Assembly: GCA_046313675.1 (NCBI GenBank)
Contig: JBKBXU010000158.1
Location: 1-10,201 of the forward strand
Origin: JBKBXU01 sp046313675
Lineage (GTDB): Bacteria; Bacteroidota; Bacteroidia; Cytophagales; Cytophagaceae
DNA length: 10,201 bases
Direction: 5' to 3'
Positions 1-6,366 of this stretch are shown in pieces (positions within the stretch are counted from its first letter, which is position 1; every line of letters starts with the position of its first letter). The position numbers were made by a program, and so were the translations under genes. Under the pieces are notes generated by a model. The model searched no databases. It was not told the DNA's origin and was given only the letters and a program-made list of their open reading frames with translations.

Positions 1-530
1 TGAATGTTTCCTCCTACAGGGGCCAATAATTTTCCTCCAATCTTTAATTGATTTTTTAGCGGTTCCGGAATTTTGTGGGGTGCTGCAGTAAGGATAATTA
101 CGTCAAAAGGTGCTTCCTCCTTCCATCCCAGGTAACCATCACCACATCGGGTAGTGACATTTTGTATTCCGGCCTTTTGTAGGTTTTCTTTAGCATTCTC
201 GGCCAGCTCTTCATCAATTTCTATACTGCATACATGAGACACTATTTGTGAAAGTACTGCTGCATTGTACCCACAACCCGTACCTATTTCCAAAACCTTG
301 TCCTCTGAACCAAGCCTTAACTCCTGAGCCATATAAGCTACTATGTAGGGCTGACTTATGGTTTGCTCCTTTCCTATAGGCAAAGGCTGATCTTCATAAG
401 CGTACTCTTTTAAGTTTTCAGGAACAAAAAGTGTTCGATCCACAAGTCTCATGGCATTGATCACTTTAAAATCCATAATACCTCTTCCTTTGAGGTGTAT
501 TTCTATCATTTCTTCTTTAGTGGCAGACAT
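1..530 (-). CDS. pcm: Protein-L-isoaspartate O-methyltransferase (partial, C-terminus beyond window)
   Basis: This enzyme uses S-adenosylmethionine to methylate abnormal L-isoaspartyl residues in damaged cytosolic proteins, which starts their repair. About 176 residues from the N-terminus are visible and the gene runs off the left edge. The N-terminal signature RGIMDFKVINAM is followed by DRTLFVPE near residues 31-38. Next come the substrate-side segment YEDQPLPIGKEQTISQPY and the SAM-binding motif I, VLEIGTGCGYNAAVL. A later motif, GDGYLGWKEEAPFDVIILTA, and the start of the GGKLLAPVGG segment are also present. The order and spacing match the Pcm family (usually about 210 residues), so only about 35-40 residues should be missing. 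The ATG at 528-530 was chosen because it places the RGI motif at the usual distance from the start; no Shine-Dalgarno is visible, as is common in this phylum. Function is strongly supported by family motifs. Confidence 0.95.
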   Translation of the reverse strand, partial: MSATKEEMIEIHLKGRGIMDFKVINAMRLVDRTLFVPENLKEYAYEDQPLPIGKEQTISQPYIVAYMAQELRLGSEDKVLEIGTGCGYNAAVLSQIVSHVCSIEIDEELAENAKENLQKAGIQNVTTRCGDGYLGWKEEAPFDVIILTAAPHKIPEPLKNQLKIGGKLLAPVGGNI

Positions 531-538
531 AAGCAATC

Positions 539-563
539 ATGGTTGGTTTATATTTCCAACCAT
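539..563. repeat. Inverted repeat just upstream of pcm start
   Basis: The arms ATGGTTGG (539-546) and CCAACCAT (556-563) are perfect reverse complements around a 9-base AT-rich loop. The stem ends 8 bases before the pcm start codon, so it would lie in the leader or overlap the ribosome-binding region of the mRNA. It has no U-tract, so it is not a good terminator. It could be an operator or a translation-modulating hairpin; that is inference. Confidence 0.45.
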
Positions 564-684
564 CAGAAATAAAATATGTTTGGGGAATTAACTTATAAAA
601 AGGCTGATTTGGAACGGAAATTTCAGACCTTTTACCTACTTAGGGTTCCGGATATACTTACAAGACCTTGTCTACTCCCTAAGG

Positions 685-1092
685 TCATTCCGGGTAATTG
701 AAGGTAATTGGTAGCACTACGGATGAGACAACTTTTCTGCCTTTAATTATGCAGGGATCCCACAGAGGCATGTTTTTTATCATCCTGATCACTGCGTCAT
801 GAACTTCCGGATCAATACCTTTCATAACCACCGGATTTGAAATAACACCCGCAGTATCAACGGTAAATTTTACCAATACCTGCCCATGCACCAGTTTTGA
901 TTTGGCAATTTTAATTGCCTCACCAAGATTTTTGTCCAGGTAGGCCTGCAAGGAATCTTTACCGCCGGGAAATTGTGCCATAACCGTGAAATCCTGATTA
1001 CTTATCACGGTCTTTACATGGTTGAACGCATATGTCCTCTCAAATCCTAAGAACATCAGAGCTAATACTACGGTGCTTAATATTTTTTTCAT
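685..1092 (-). CDS. Secreted TonB C-terminal-domain protein
   Basis: A 135-residue exported protein. Residues 1-22 are a signal peptide (Lys-Lys, hydrophobic core STVVLALMFLGF, likely cleavage after TYA). The rest is a TonB_C-like domain: QFPGG at 40-44, then GQVLVKFTVDTAGVIS at 70-85, the motif NPVVMKGIDPEVHDAVI at 86-102, and the strand LPITFNYPE at the end. In true TonB proteins this domain contacts the TonB box of outer-membrane receptors, but here there is no anchored, proline-rich spacer, so energy transduction is not implied. Bacteroidota encode many such free TonB_C proteins with unknown roles. The gene starts 36 bases after the stop of a larger protein with the same domain, and the two are probably co-transcribed. 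An AAGG precedes the ATG directly. Domain identity is well supported; cellular role is not. Confidence 0.85.
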   Translation of the reverse strand: MKKILSTVVLALMFLGFERTYAFNHVKTVISNQDFTVMAQFPGGKDSLQAYLDKNLGEAIKIAKSKLVHGQVLVKFTVDTAGVISNPVVMKGIDPEVHDAVIRMIKNMPLWDPCIIKGRKVVSSVVLPITFNYPE

Positions 1093-1128
1093 CCTTGGGG
1101 TTTTATGTTCCTGAGTGTTTATAAAAAT

Positions 1129-2037
1129 TTACCTGCGACTCTTCTTCCCCTTGCTCTGATTCGTATCTGCCTCAGGCAAAGAGAAACGTATAGGAATTTG
1201 AAGAGGTATATTTATTGCCTGATTTCCCTTCATGCCTGGAATCCAATCCGGAGAAGCTTTTACAGCCAGAGCTGCTTGTTCATCAAGTTCCGGATCTATG
1301 CCTTTTACCACCTGAACATTAGAAACTTTCCCGTCAGAACAAACCGTAAAACGAACAAAAACCATGCCCTCCACTCCTTTTAATATGGCATTTCTGGTAA
1401 AGGAGACATTGGATGCTACATACTTGGAAAACGCCTCGATGCCACCGGGGTAACTTGCCATCTTATCATTAGCTGTAGAGTCAATCGCCGAAGTGCTATC
1501 TGGGGTACTGCACCCTGAACCATTGTAAATTTTAAAAAGGGATGAAACGACATTTTTCTCAGATTTTACTCCTACCAAACCAATGTCTTTAGCATAATAA
1601 AAATATTGTATGGTATTGGTTTCCTCATTTAATACTTCGACTTCCATCAGACCCTCATATTTCTCATCCAGGGCATTGGAGTTCATGTCTGTTACGGTAC
1701 ACTTCCATCCTTTATCCGCCCTATACCAGGTATTCCCAAGTTTAGGCTGTTCCGGCATAACTATGATTTCTCTTCGCAAAAGCCTGTCGTATTTTACAAT
1801 GTTAGATTTTAAAATTCTATAAAAGGACTTTTCTGACTTAGATCCTACTATGTGGACACCCTGGATATACGCATGGCCCTTAATAAATACCGTACTATCC
1901 AAATAATATACATACTCCTGTTTTGACCTGGAATGGTAAATCAAAACCTTGTCTGCAGGATCTTTCAATAAAAAATAGTTGGCTTCCGATTCCAGGGCAA
2001 AGCTGAATAAAAGGAGAATTAAAAAGACGCGTTTCAT
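1129..2037 (-). CDS. Secreted two-domain protein with C-terminal TonB_C-like domain
   Basis: A 302-residue exported protein. The signal peptide covers residues 1-19 (MKRVFLILLLFSFALESEA). Residues 20-175 form a beta-rich domain I do not recognise; it contains GNTWYRADKGWKCTV and ends with FYYAKDIGLVGVKS, a pattern seen in small secreted Bacteroidota modules. A Ser/Thr/Asp-rich linker follows (about 176-192). The TonB_C-like domain runs from about 193 to 288, with SYPGG at 195-199, GMVFVRFTVCSDGKVS and NVQVVKGIDPELDEQA. The tail is short and basic (GKKSRR). The KGIDPE core is shared with the downstream 135-residue protein, so the pair probably arose by domain duplication. No second membrane segment is visible, so this is not a classical TonB. 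The ATG at 2035-2037 is favoured by the signal peptide that follows it. A good -7 box lies 31 bases upstream. Confidence 0.85.
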   Translation of the reverse strand: MKRVFLILLLFSFALESEANYFLLKDPADKVLIYHSRSKQEYVYYLDSTVFIKGHAYIQGVHIVGSKSEKSFYRILKSNIVKYDRLLRREIIVMPEQPKLGNTWYRADKGWKCTVTDMNSNALDEKYEGLMEVEVLNEETNTIQYFYYAKDIGLVGVKSEKNVVSSLFKIYNGSGCSTPDSTSAIDSTANDKMASYPGGIEAFSKYVASNVSFTRNAILKGVEGMVFVRFTVCSDGKVSNVQVVKGIDPELDEQAALAVKASPDWIPGMKGNQAINIPLQIPIRFSLPEADTNQSKGKKSRR

Positions 2038-2044
2038 AAAGAGC

Positions 2045-2078
2045 TGATAATTGACCTTCTAAATTAGCAAAATTATCA
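2045..2078. repeat. Inverted repeat overlapping the promoter of the 302-residue TonB_C gene
   Basis: TGATAATT at 2045-2052 and AATTATCA at 2071-2078 are perfect 8-base inverted arms. The right arm overlaps the -7 box of the minus-strand gene. The position would suit an operator, but the arms are AT-rich and may be chance. Confidence 0.3.
2068..2075 (-). promoter_or_regulatory. Putative Bacteroidota -7 box (TAATTTTG)
   Basis: Read on the minus strand this is TAATTTTG, a full match to the TAnnTTTG consensus of the Bacteroidota primary sigma factor. It lies about 30 bases upstream of the ATG at 2037. No clear TTG -33 element is visible at the usual distance. Confidence 0.5.
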
Positions 2079-2170
2079 ATTAACTCCCTATGAAATTTGG
2101 TTTTACAGGGTATCACTAAAAAACACTATATTTCTACGCTTCCCCATTGCATTTGAAGGCCGGCATGATC

Positions 2171-2178
2171 TAACTTTG
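2171..2178 (+). promoter_or_regulatory. Putative -7 box (TAACTTTG) directly before the QueA-family gene
   Basis: TAACTTTG matches the TAnnTTTG consensus completely, with a TTG at 2147-2149 upstream (21-base spacer) as a possible -33 element. Only four bases separate the box from the ATG at 2183. Initiation at the usual distance would therefore fall at or next to the start codon, giving a leaderless or nearly leaderless mRNA. Confidence 0.55.
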
Positions 2179-2182
2179 CATT

Positions 2183-3415
2183 ATGCCCGTAAAGAGAAAC
2201 CTGAACTTCCCTGTTAACCAATTTAATTACGATCTACCAAGCGATCGAATCGCCGCTTTTCCTTTGGAGAAACGAGATTCGTCAAAGTTATTAGTTTATA
2301 AAAACGGAAGTATCCGCGATGCCGTTTATCATCAGATTGATCAGTTCCTTCCGGCAGACTCCCTGCTGGTATTTAACAATGCCCGTGTTGTACAGGCAAG
2401 GCTTTTTTTCAAAACCTCTACAGGCGCCGGAATCGAGATCTTCTGTCTGGAGCCGGCAGGAAAACACCTGGAGGTAAGTCAGGCCATGCAACAGACGGAA
2501 CGTACACAGTGGAAGTGCCTCGTAGGGGGCGCAAAAAAATGGAGGGAAGAAAAAATTGCATTGGAAATTAAACTTGGGGAAAGCCTTATTATTTTAACGG
2601 CAAAGCTTATTGGCAAAGAATCCGATGCGTTCATTGTGGAATTTTGCTGGACACCCGAAGGCCTCAGTTTTGGTGAAATTCTTGAAACTGCAGGAAGGGT
2701 CCCTCTTCCGCCCTATATTAAAAGAGAACTTGAGGAAGAAGATAAAAAACGGTACCAGACCATATATGCACAACATGCAGGTTCCGTCGCTGCACCCACC
2801 GCAGGACTACACTTTACACCGGAAGTTTTTGATACGCTCAGGGAAAAAAACATTTCATTAGAATACCTGACCCTCCACATAGGAGCGGGAACGTTTAAGC
2901 CCGTTAAGACAGATAATATAAGAGAACACGAGATGCATTCCGAACAGATTCTGGTAGAAAAGCATTTCATACTAAAACTTATAAACAGCCTTGAAAAAGG
3001 GGTTGTAGCCGTAGGCACTACATCGCTGCGCACCCTTGAGTCGCTGTATTGGTTGGGCTTAAAACTTCATTTGGGTGTGGCTGATCTCAGCAAGGAAATT
3101 ACCATTGACCAGTGGGACCCATACGAGCTGGACTCTTCGCTTAGCACTAAGCAGGCATTAGAAGCATTGCTCGCACATCTGGAAGAGCAGAACCAAAACG
3201 TGCTTCTAACCAGGACACGCCTCATGATTGTTCCGGGATATGAATGGAAAATCGTGAAGGTGCTGGCAACCAATTTTCATCAACCCAAAAGTACCCTGGT
3301 CATGTTAGTGGCCGCCTTTGTTGGAGAAGATTGGAAAAAAATTTATGCCCATGCCCTGCAAAATGACTATAGGTTTTTAAGCTATGGTGATGGATCTCTG
3401 CTGTTCAGGTCGTAA
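2183..3415 (+). CDS. queA: S-adenosylmethionine:tRNA ribosyltransferase-isomerase family protein (QueA-like, long form)
   Basis: QueA transfers the ribosyl part of SAM to preQ1 in tRNA, giving epoxyqueuosine. Family motifs are clear: YDLPSDRIAAFPLEKRDSSK at 16-35, NNARVVQARL at 65-74, SVAAPTAGLHFT at 201-212, TLHIGAGTFKPVKTDNIRE at 230-248, GTTSLRTLES at 278-287, PGYEWK at 351-356 and TNFHQPKSTLVMLVAAF at 363-379. At 410 residues it is about 60 longer than typical QueA (roughly 340-350). Most of the excess is residues 288-347, between RTLES and PGY, where canonical enzymes are short. The C-terminal YGD motif reads YGDGSLLF rather than the usual YGDAMLI-like sequence, and NDTRV is replaced by NNARV. 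It therefore probably belongs to a Bacteroidota paralogue group whose exact reaction may differ. No alternative in-frame Met lies near the start, so 2183 is the only plausible ATG. Family is certain; orthology to classical queA is not. Confidence 0.88.
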   Translation: MPVKRNLNFPVNQFNYDLPSDRIAAFPLEKRDSSKLLVYKNGSIRDAVYHQIDQFLPADSLLVFNNARVVQARLFFKTSTGAGIEIFCLEPAGKHLEVSQAMQQTERTQWKCLVGGAKKWREEKIALEIKLGESLIILTAKLIGKESDAFIVEFCWTPEGLSFGEILETAGRVPLPPYIKRELEEEDKKRYQTIYAQHAGSVAAPTAGLHFTPEVFDTLREKNISLEYLTLHIGAGTFKPVKTDNIREHEMHSEQILVEKHFILKLINSLEKGVVAVGTTSLRTLESLYWLGLKLHLGVADLSKEITIDQWDPYELDSSLSTKQALEALLAHLEEQNQNVLLTRTRLMIVPGYEWKIVKVLATNFHQPKSTLVMLVAAFVGEDWKKIYAHALQNDYRFLSYGDGSLLFRS

Positions 3416-3424
3416 ATTTAGCCT

Positions 3425-3538
3425 ATGAAAAGACGACTGAGCGGTGGCACGGGCAGAGTAGCAGCAGTGAGGAACACACGAACGCCACTTTACCTGTCGA
3501 AGGACGGCAAGGTGGTGCGGGGCTGGTTGATTGATTAA
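3425..3538 (+). CDS. Possible small basic protein, 37 residues
   Basis: This ORF starts 9 bases after the QueA-family stop codon. It begins MKRRLSGGTGRVAAV and ends LSKDGKVVRGWLID. I do not recognise the family. Three things favour a real gene: a compact and non-repetitive composition, many G/C third positions unlike the AT-rich spacers nearby, and a TAAATTTA box at 3413-3420 just before the ATG, placed as in the QueA-family gene. Its short length and the lack of a recognised homologue count against it. It is convergent with the antitoxin-like gene at 3551 and leaves no room there for a toxin partner. Confidence 0.4.
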   Translation: MKRRLSGGTGRVAAVRNTRTPLYLSKDGKVVRGWLID

Positions 3539-3550
3539 TACTTCCGCTTC

Positions 3551-3784
3551 TTAGGATCCTAAAAATCGGGATTTGAGTCCGTTCATTACCTGGCTGTGCG
3601 GACGGGTCTGGCCTTTTCGTGCTTGTTCTTTACCCCGGAGGATGGAGCTTTGTGTTTCATTGTCCAAGTCTTCCCAAAAATCTTTATCAGATTCACCCAG
3701 AATGACTTTTACCTGATCCAAAAGTGCATCATCATGGGTTTGCATGAGTTTTTCAATCAATTTATATTTGGTGGTGATATCCAT
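3551..3784 (-). CDS. Solitary antitoxin-like protein, 77 residues
   Basis: This resembles the small acidic antitoxins that precede RelE/ParE-type toxins in Bacteroidota. The N-terminal helix is TKYKLIEKLMQTHDDALLDQV (5-25). A short linker with DKDFWEDLD follows (33-41). The C-terminal segment has the pattern SSILRGKEQARKGQ (46-59), then PHSQVM (62-67) and KSRF (71-74). In the family this I-x-R-G-x-x-Q-x-x-x-G-x-x-x-P-H-x-x-V-M arrangement is the usual C-terminus. Toxin genes normally follow the antitoxin on the same strand. Here only about 135 bases lie between its stop and the convergent QueA-family gene, and no RelE-like ORF is visible, so it looks like an orphan. An imperfect palindrome 8 bases upstream of the start could be its own operator. 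Family call is moderate; target and role are unknown. Confidence 0.65.
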   Translation of the reverse strand: MDITTKYKLIEKLMQTHDDALLDQVKVILGESDKDFWEDLDNETQSSILRGKEQARKGQTRPHSQVMNGLKSRFLGS

Positions 3785-3791
3785 AAATTTT

Positions 3792-3817
3792 AACGGTATT
3801 TGTTACAAAATAACGTT
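3792..3817. promoter_or_regulatory. Imperfect palindrome upstream of antitoxin-like gene (candidate operator)
   Basis: The outer arms AACGGTATTT (3792-3801) and AAATAACGTT (3808-3817) pair at 9 of 10 positions around a 6-base centre. The element ends 8 bases before the ATG at 3784. Antitoxins typically repress their own promoter from such sites, so this is a plausible operator; binding is inferred. Confidence 0.4.
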
Positions 3818-3975
3818 TTTTCGTTCTTTGAGTTACTGTAGGGGATGATAATTTTCTATTCCATCCTTACGTTCTTCAAGGTCGGTTTGTCCGTATCGTT
3901 CTGAAGTGTTTATTTTATCATAGGTGCCCAGGCTATTATTGAAAAACGAAAGCGGAAATGCGGCTTGTAGCTTTG

Positions 3976-4773
3976 TTATATTTTATAATGCTTAAGGATG
4001 ATGTTTTCAAAAATATAGTCCTTAGCAAGCCTTTTAACTTTTACCGACAGCTTTTCTTTAAATTTGCCAATCCGGTAAACCCTATTTAACTTATCAGCTT
4101 GAATGATTTTTTCTATTTCAGGGCCAAAAGCTTCCACCGGTAGCCCTTGAGAAACGCTTGCATTAATAATGTCATAACAACGCTCAAAACTTTCCTTATA
4201 TGGCGAGCCCTGAGGTATTGGAGCTACGACCCTGTTGGCGTTAATATCCGTCTGAATACCTCCGGGCTGCACCACACATGCCTGAACCCCAAATTTCTTA
4301 AGCTCCATACGCATGGCCTCCGTCAGACGATCGAGGGCAGCTTTTGTGGAGCTATATCCACCCCTGTAAGGCAGGCCAAATTCCGATCCAATAGAGCTGA
4401 TGTTGATGATTTTTCCACTCTTTTGCTTCCGCATGTGAGGCATAAGCTCCTGGCATACCTTAAGCACGCCCAACACATTGGTATTATAAACCTTCAGCAT
4501 ATCCTCATCGGTAAGGTGCTCCACAGGCCCGGCCAGTCCCAATCCGGCATTGTTTATAACTACATCAATGCTTCCCTGCTCACTGATTACCTGATCTACG
4601 GCTGTTTTTATACTTGCCCTATCTGTTACATCCATTTTTAAGGCTTTGAAACCAAGTCCGTCCTGCTGAATTTTACGGGATGTCCCATATACCTTAAACC
4701 CTCTGGAATGAAGGTGATTGGCCATGGCCAATCCTAAGCCTGTAGATGCGCCGGTGATAAGTATTGTTTTCAC
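3976..4773 (-). CDS. SDR family NAD(P)-dependent oxidoreductase
   Basis: A 265-residue classical short-chain dehydrogenase/reductase, predicted cytosolic, with a Rossmann fold. The nucleotide-binding TGASTGLG is at 7-14, NNAG at 74-77, the catalytic Asn at 99 (NTNVLG), and the Ser in NISS at 124-127. The YSSTK motif gives Tyr140 and Lys144. The segment after strand 2 (GTSRK, 30-34) carries basic residues, which in this family favours NADPH over NADH; that is inference. After the active site, CVVQPGGIQTDI matches the usual P-G-x-x-x-T motif. Substrate cannot be predicted. Length is typical. The start is a GTG at 4771-4773, directly before the Rossmann strand, and no in-frame ATG lies close by. 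A weak -7-like box, TACTTTTT on the minus strand, is at 4796-4803. Confidence 0.93.
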   Translation of the reverse strand: MKTILITGASTGLGLAMANHLHSRGFKVYGTSRKIQQDGLGFKALKMDVTDRASIKTAVDQVISEQGSIDVVINNAGLGLAGPVEHLTDEDMLKVYNTNVLGVLKVCQELMPHMRKQKSGKIINISSIGSEFGLPYRGGYSSTKAALDRLTEAMRMELKKFGVQACVVQPGGIQTDINANRVVAPIPQGSPYKESFERCYDIINASVSQGLPVEAFGPEIEKIIQADKLNRVYRIGKFKEKLSVKVKRLAKDYIFENIILKHYKI

Positions 4774-4839
4774 TGTATGCTATTGTTTGGAATTAAAAAA
4801 GTAAAAATACGTGTGATTGTTAAAAATTAAAAGTCTGAT

Positions 4840-4965
4840 TTACCTGTCATTATTTTCCAGTGAAACTATTCTACTTTCATAAACTTCAACAGTTAGATCA
4901 GAAAAATTCTTTTCTATTTCTTAAATATCATCCTTAATTCTTAACGAAAGTTTATTCCCAAGCAT
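4840..4965 (-). pseudogene. Possible tiny interrupted ORF (remnant), about 40 codons
   Basis: On the minus strand an ATG at 4963-4965 opens 14 codons (MLGNKLSLRIKDDI), then an in-frame TAA at 4921-4923. The same frame continues for 25 more codons (beginning EIEKNFSDLTVEVYE) to a second TAA at 4840-4842. The composition on both sides of the internal stop looks protein-like and continuous, so it might be a decayed small gene. At this size chance cannot be excluded, and no family is recognised. Confidence 0.2.
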
Positions 4966-5180
4966 TGACCTCGCCGGTCAGGCCTTACTTTTCTCCTTGA
5001 TGAGAAAAGTAAGCAAAAGAATCAAGGCCTATGAGTAAATTTGCTAAAATTTCACTTTTTTCCGCTAAAAATTTTGAAACTCACCTCCTTCGTCGGCTTA
5101 AACAGCAAAATTTTTGGCCGCTTCACAAATTGAAATTTCTTAACGCAATTTCCTCAAGGGCCGAATTTAATCCAACAGTA
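4966..5180. repeat. Structured non-coding element, probable interspersed repeat
   Basis: This stretch holds nested inverted repeats. TGACC/GGTCA flank five bases at 4966-4980. A perfect 12-base stem CTTACTTTTCTC / GAGAAAAGTAAG (4984-4995 and 5002-5013) has a 6-base loop, and an outer pair AGGCCTT / AAGGCCT lies at 4980-4986 and 5024-5030. Downstream are three similar segments around an AAAATTT core, each preceded by GC (5043, 5064 and 5105). I recall near-identical sequence as a dispersed intergenic element in Cytophagia genomes, but could not check this. The plus-strand reading frame from 5031 runs on antisense to the NrnA-like gene and is not convincing. The limits given are approximate. 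Confidence 0.5.
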
Positions 5181-5221
5181 AGTTTAGACTCAAATAATTT
5201 ATTAAAAGAAATACAATATGT

Positions 5222-6229
5222 TTACACCCTTCTAAAATATTTTGGCACTAGCTGCTTTAACTTTGCCAGGGTCTCCGTCATAGATAGAAAACTTACTCCT
5301 CCGGAGGCATTAGCATGTCCGCCGCCCTCAAAGTTTTCTCCCGCAAGCACATTAACCGGATTTTCGCTGCCTTTCGAGCGAAACGACATCTTTATTTTAC
5401 CATCCTTTTCTGCAAGAAAAATCGCTGCCTTAATTCCCTTTATCGATAACCCCATGTTGACCAGGCCGTCTGTATCCCCTTTCTGATAGTCAAACCTTTT
5501 CAGTTCCTCCTCCGTCAGAGAAATAATAACTATCTGATACTCCTCCATGACTTCCATCTTTTCACTCATGGCATAGCCTTGTAAACGAAGGCGGCCAAGG
5601 GTGTTGTTGTCGTTCAGGTATTCGTGAACCTGATAATGCTTAACACCCGCTTCCAACAAATTAGCTAAAACTTCATGAGTACGCGGCTGAACGGAAGGGA
5701 AACGGAATGAGCCGGTATCGGTCAGGATTCCCAGATATATGGGCGTCCCAATACCTGCATCCAGCAGGGCCCGGTTTCCCGACTGTTCAACAAGTTCGTA
5801 AATTAACTGAGCTGTGGAACAAACTGTAGGTTCTGAAACTATAATATCTACAAAGTCTGCCGGATTCAGATGGTGGTCGATCATAATTTTTTTGCACGAA
5901 GCACCATCCAGGAGTTGCTGCATATCTTCTCCGAGCCTGTCGCTGGCATTGTAGTCAAGGCAAAAGATGAGATCGGCATTTTTCATGCATGCCTCTACCT
6001 TTTCAGAGTCCCCTTGCATGGTTAAGATATCGTTTACCCCATCCAGCCAGAATAAAAACTCAGGGGCAGGATCCGGATGGCAGATTATCGCATTTTTTCT
6101 AAGCTTTTCTATAAACCGAAGAAGCCCAAGTGAGCTGCCTATGGAATCGCCATCAGGTGATTTGTGAGATGTTATCACGATTTGTGATGCCGCACGGATT
6201 TCATTTTCTATTTGTTTATAGATGCTCAT
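5222..6229 (-). CDS. nrnA: DHH/DHHA1 phosphoesterase, NrnA-like oligoribonuclease / pAp phosphatase
   Basis: A 335-residue DHH-family phosphoesterase. NrnA enzymes degrade very short RNA oligomers to mononucleotides and dephosphorylate 3'-phosphoadenosine 5'-phosphate, using Mn2+. Metal-site motifs appear in order: SHKSPDGDSIGSSLGL at 21-36 (His22, Asp26, Asp28), CLDYN with Asp92, IDHHLNP with the DHH at 118-120, and GILTDTGSFRF with Asp171. The C-terminal DHHA1 substrate-binding motif GGGHANASGG is at 302-311. Length and domain order match NrnA, about 310-340 residues. The ATG at 6227-6229 is followed by a normal family N-terminus. A TACTTTCG box lies about 26 bases upstream. The gene is divergent from RNase HI, and both act on small RNA or RNA-DNA substrates, though shared control is only inferred. 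Substrate preference within the family is not fixed by sequence. Confidence 0.92.
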   Translation of the reverse strand: MSIYKQIENEIRAASQIVITSHKSPDGDSIGSSLGLLRFIEKLRKNAIICHPDPAPEFLFWLDGVNDILTMQGDSEKVEACMKNADLIFCLDYNASDRLGEDMQQLLDGASCKKIMIDHHLNPADFVDIIVSEPTVCSTAQLIYELVEQSGNRALLDAGIGTPIYLGILTDTGSFRFPSVQPRTHEVLANLLEAGVKHYQVHEYLNDNNTLGRLRLQGYAMSEKMEVMEEYQIVIISLTEEELKRFDYQKGDTDGLVNMGLSIKGIKAAIFLAEKDGKIKMSFRSKGSENPVNVLAGENFEGGGHANASGGVSFLSMTETLAKLKQLVPKYFRRV

Positions 6230-6254
6230 GGTTATGTTTTTTTGCAGGGAGAGG

Positions 6255-6262
6255 CGAAAGTA
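6255..6262 (-). promoter_or_regulatory. Putative -7 box (TACTTTCG) for the NrnA-like gene
   Basis: On the minus strand the box reads TACTTTCG, which fits TAnnTTTG at all fixed positions except one. It lies about 26 bases upstream of the ATG at 6229, in the divergent spacer shared with the RNase HI gene. No convincing -33 element is seen. Confidence 0.4.
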
Positions 6263-6366
6263 CAGTTTTTGCTGTTTAATTAAAAGTTGCTCTCACTATA
6301 CTAATCCCGGACATATTCAGCAAAATCATAAAACTTTAGTTAATTCGCCTCCACAATAGACAAATT

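Noticed and set aside
3836..3982. Open 49-codon minus-strand stretch with hydrophilic sequence (contains SERYGQTDLEERKDG)
   Set aside because: It has no start codon and overlaps the end of the dehydrogenase gene; it might be a gene remnant, but nothing supports a call.
4147..4641. 164-residue plus-strand frame
   Set aside because: Antisense shadow of the short-chain dehydrogenase, whose motifs are complete.
5031..5486. 151-residue plus-strand reading frame starting in the structured element
   Set aside because: Its second half is antisense to the well-supported NrnA-like gene and its first half lies in the repeat-like element; no family features are seen.
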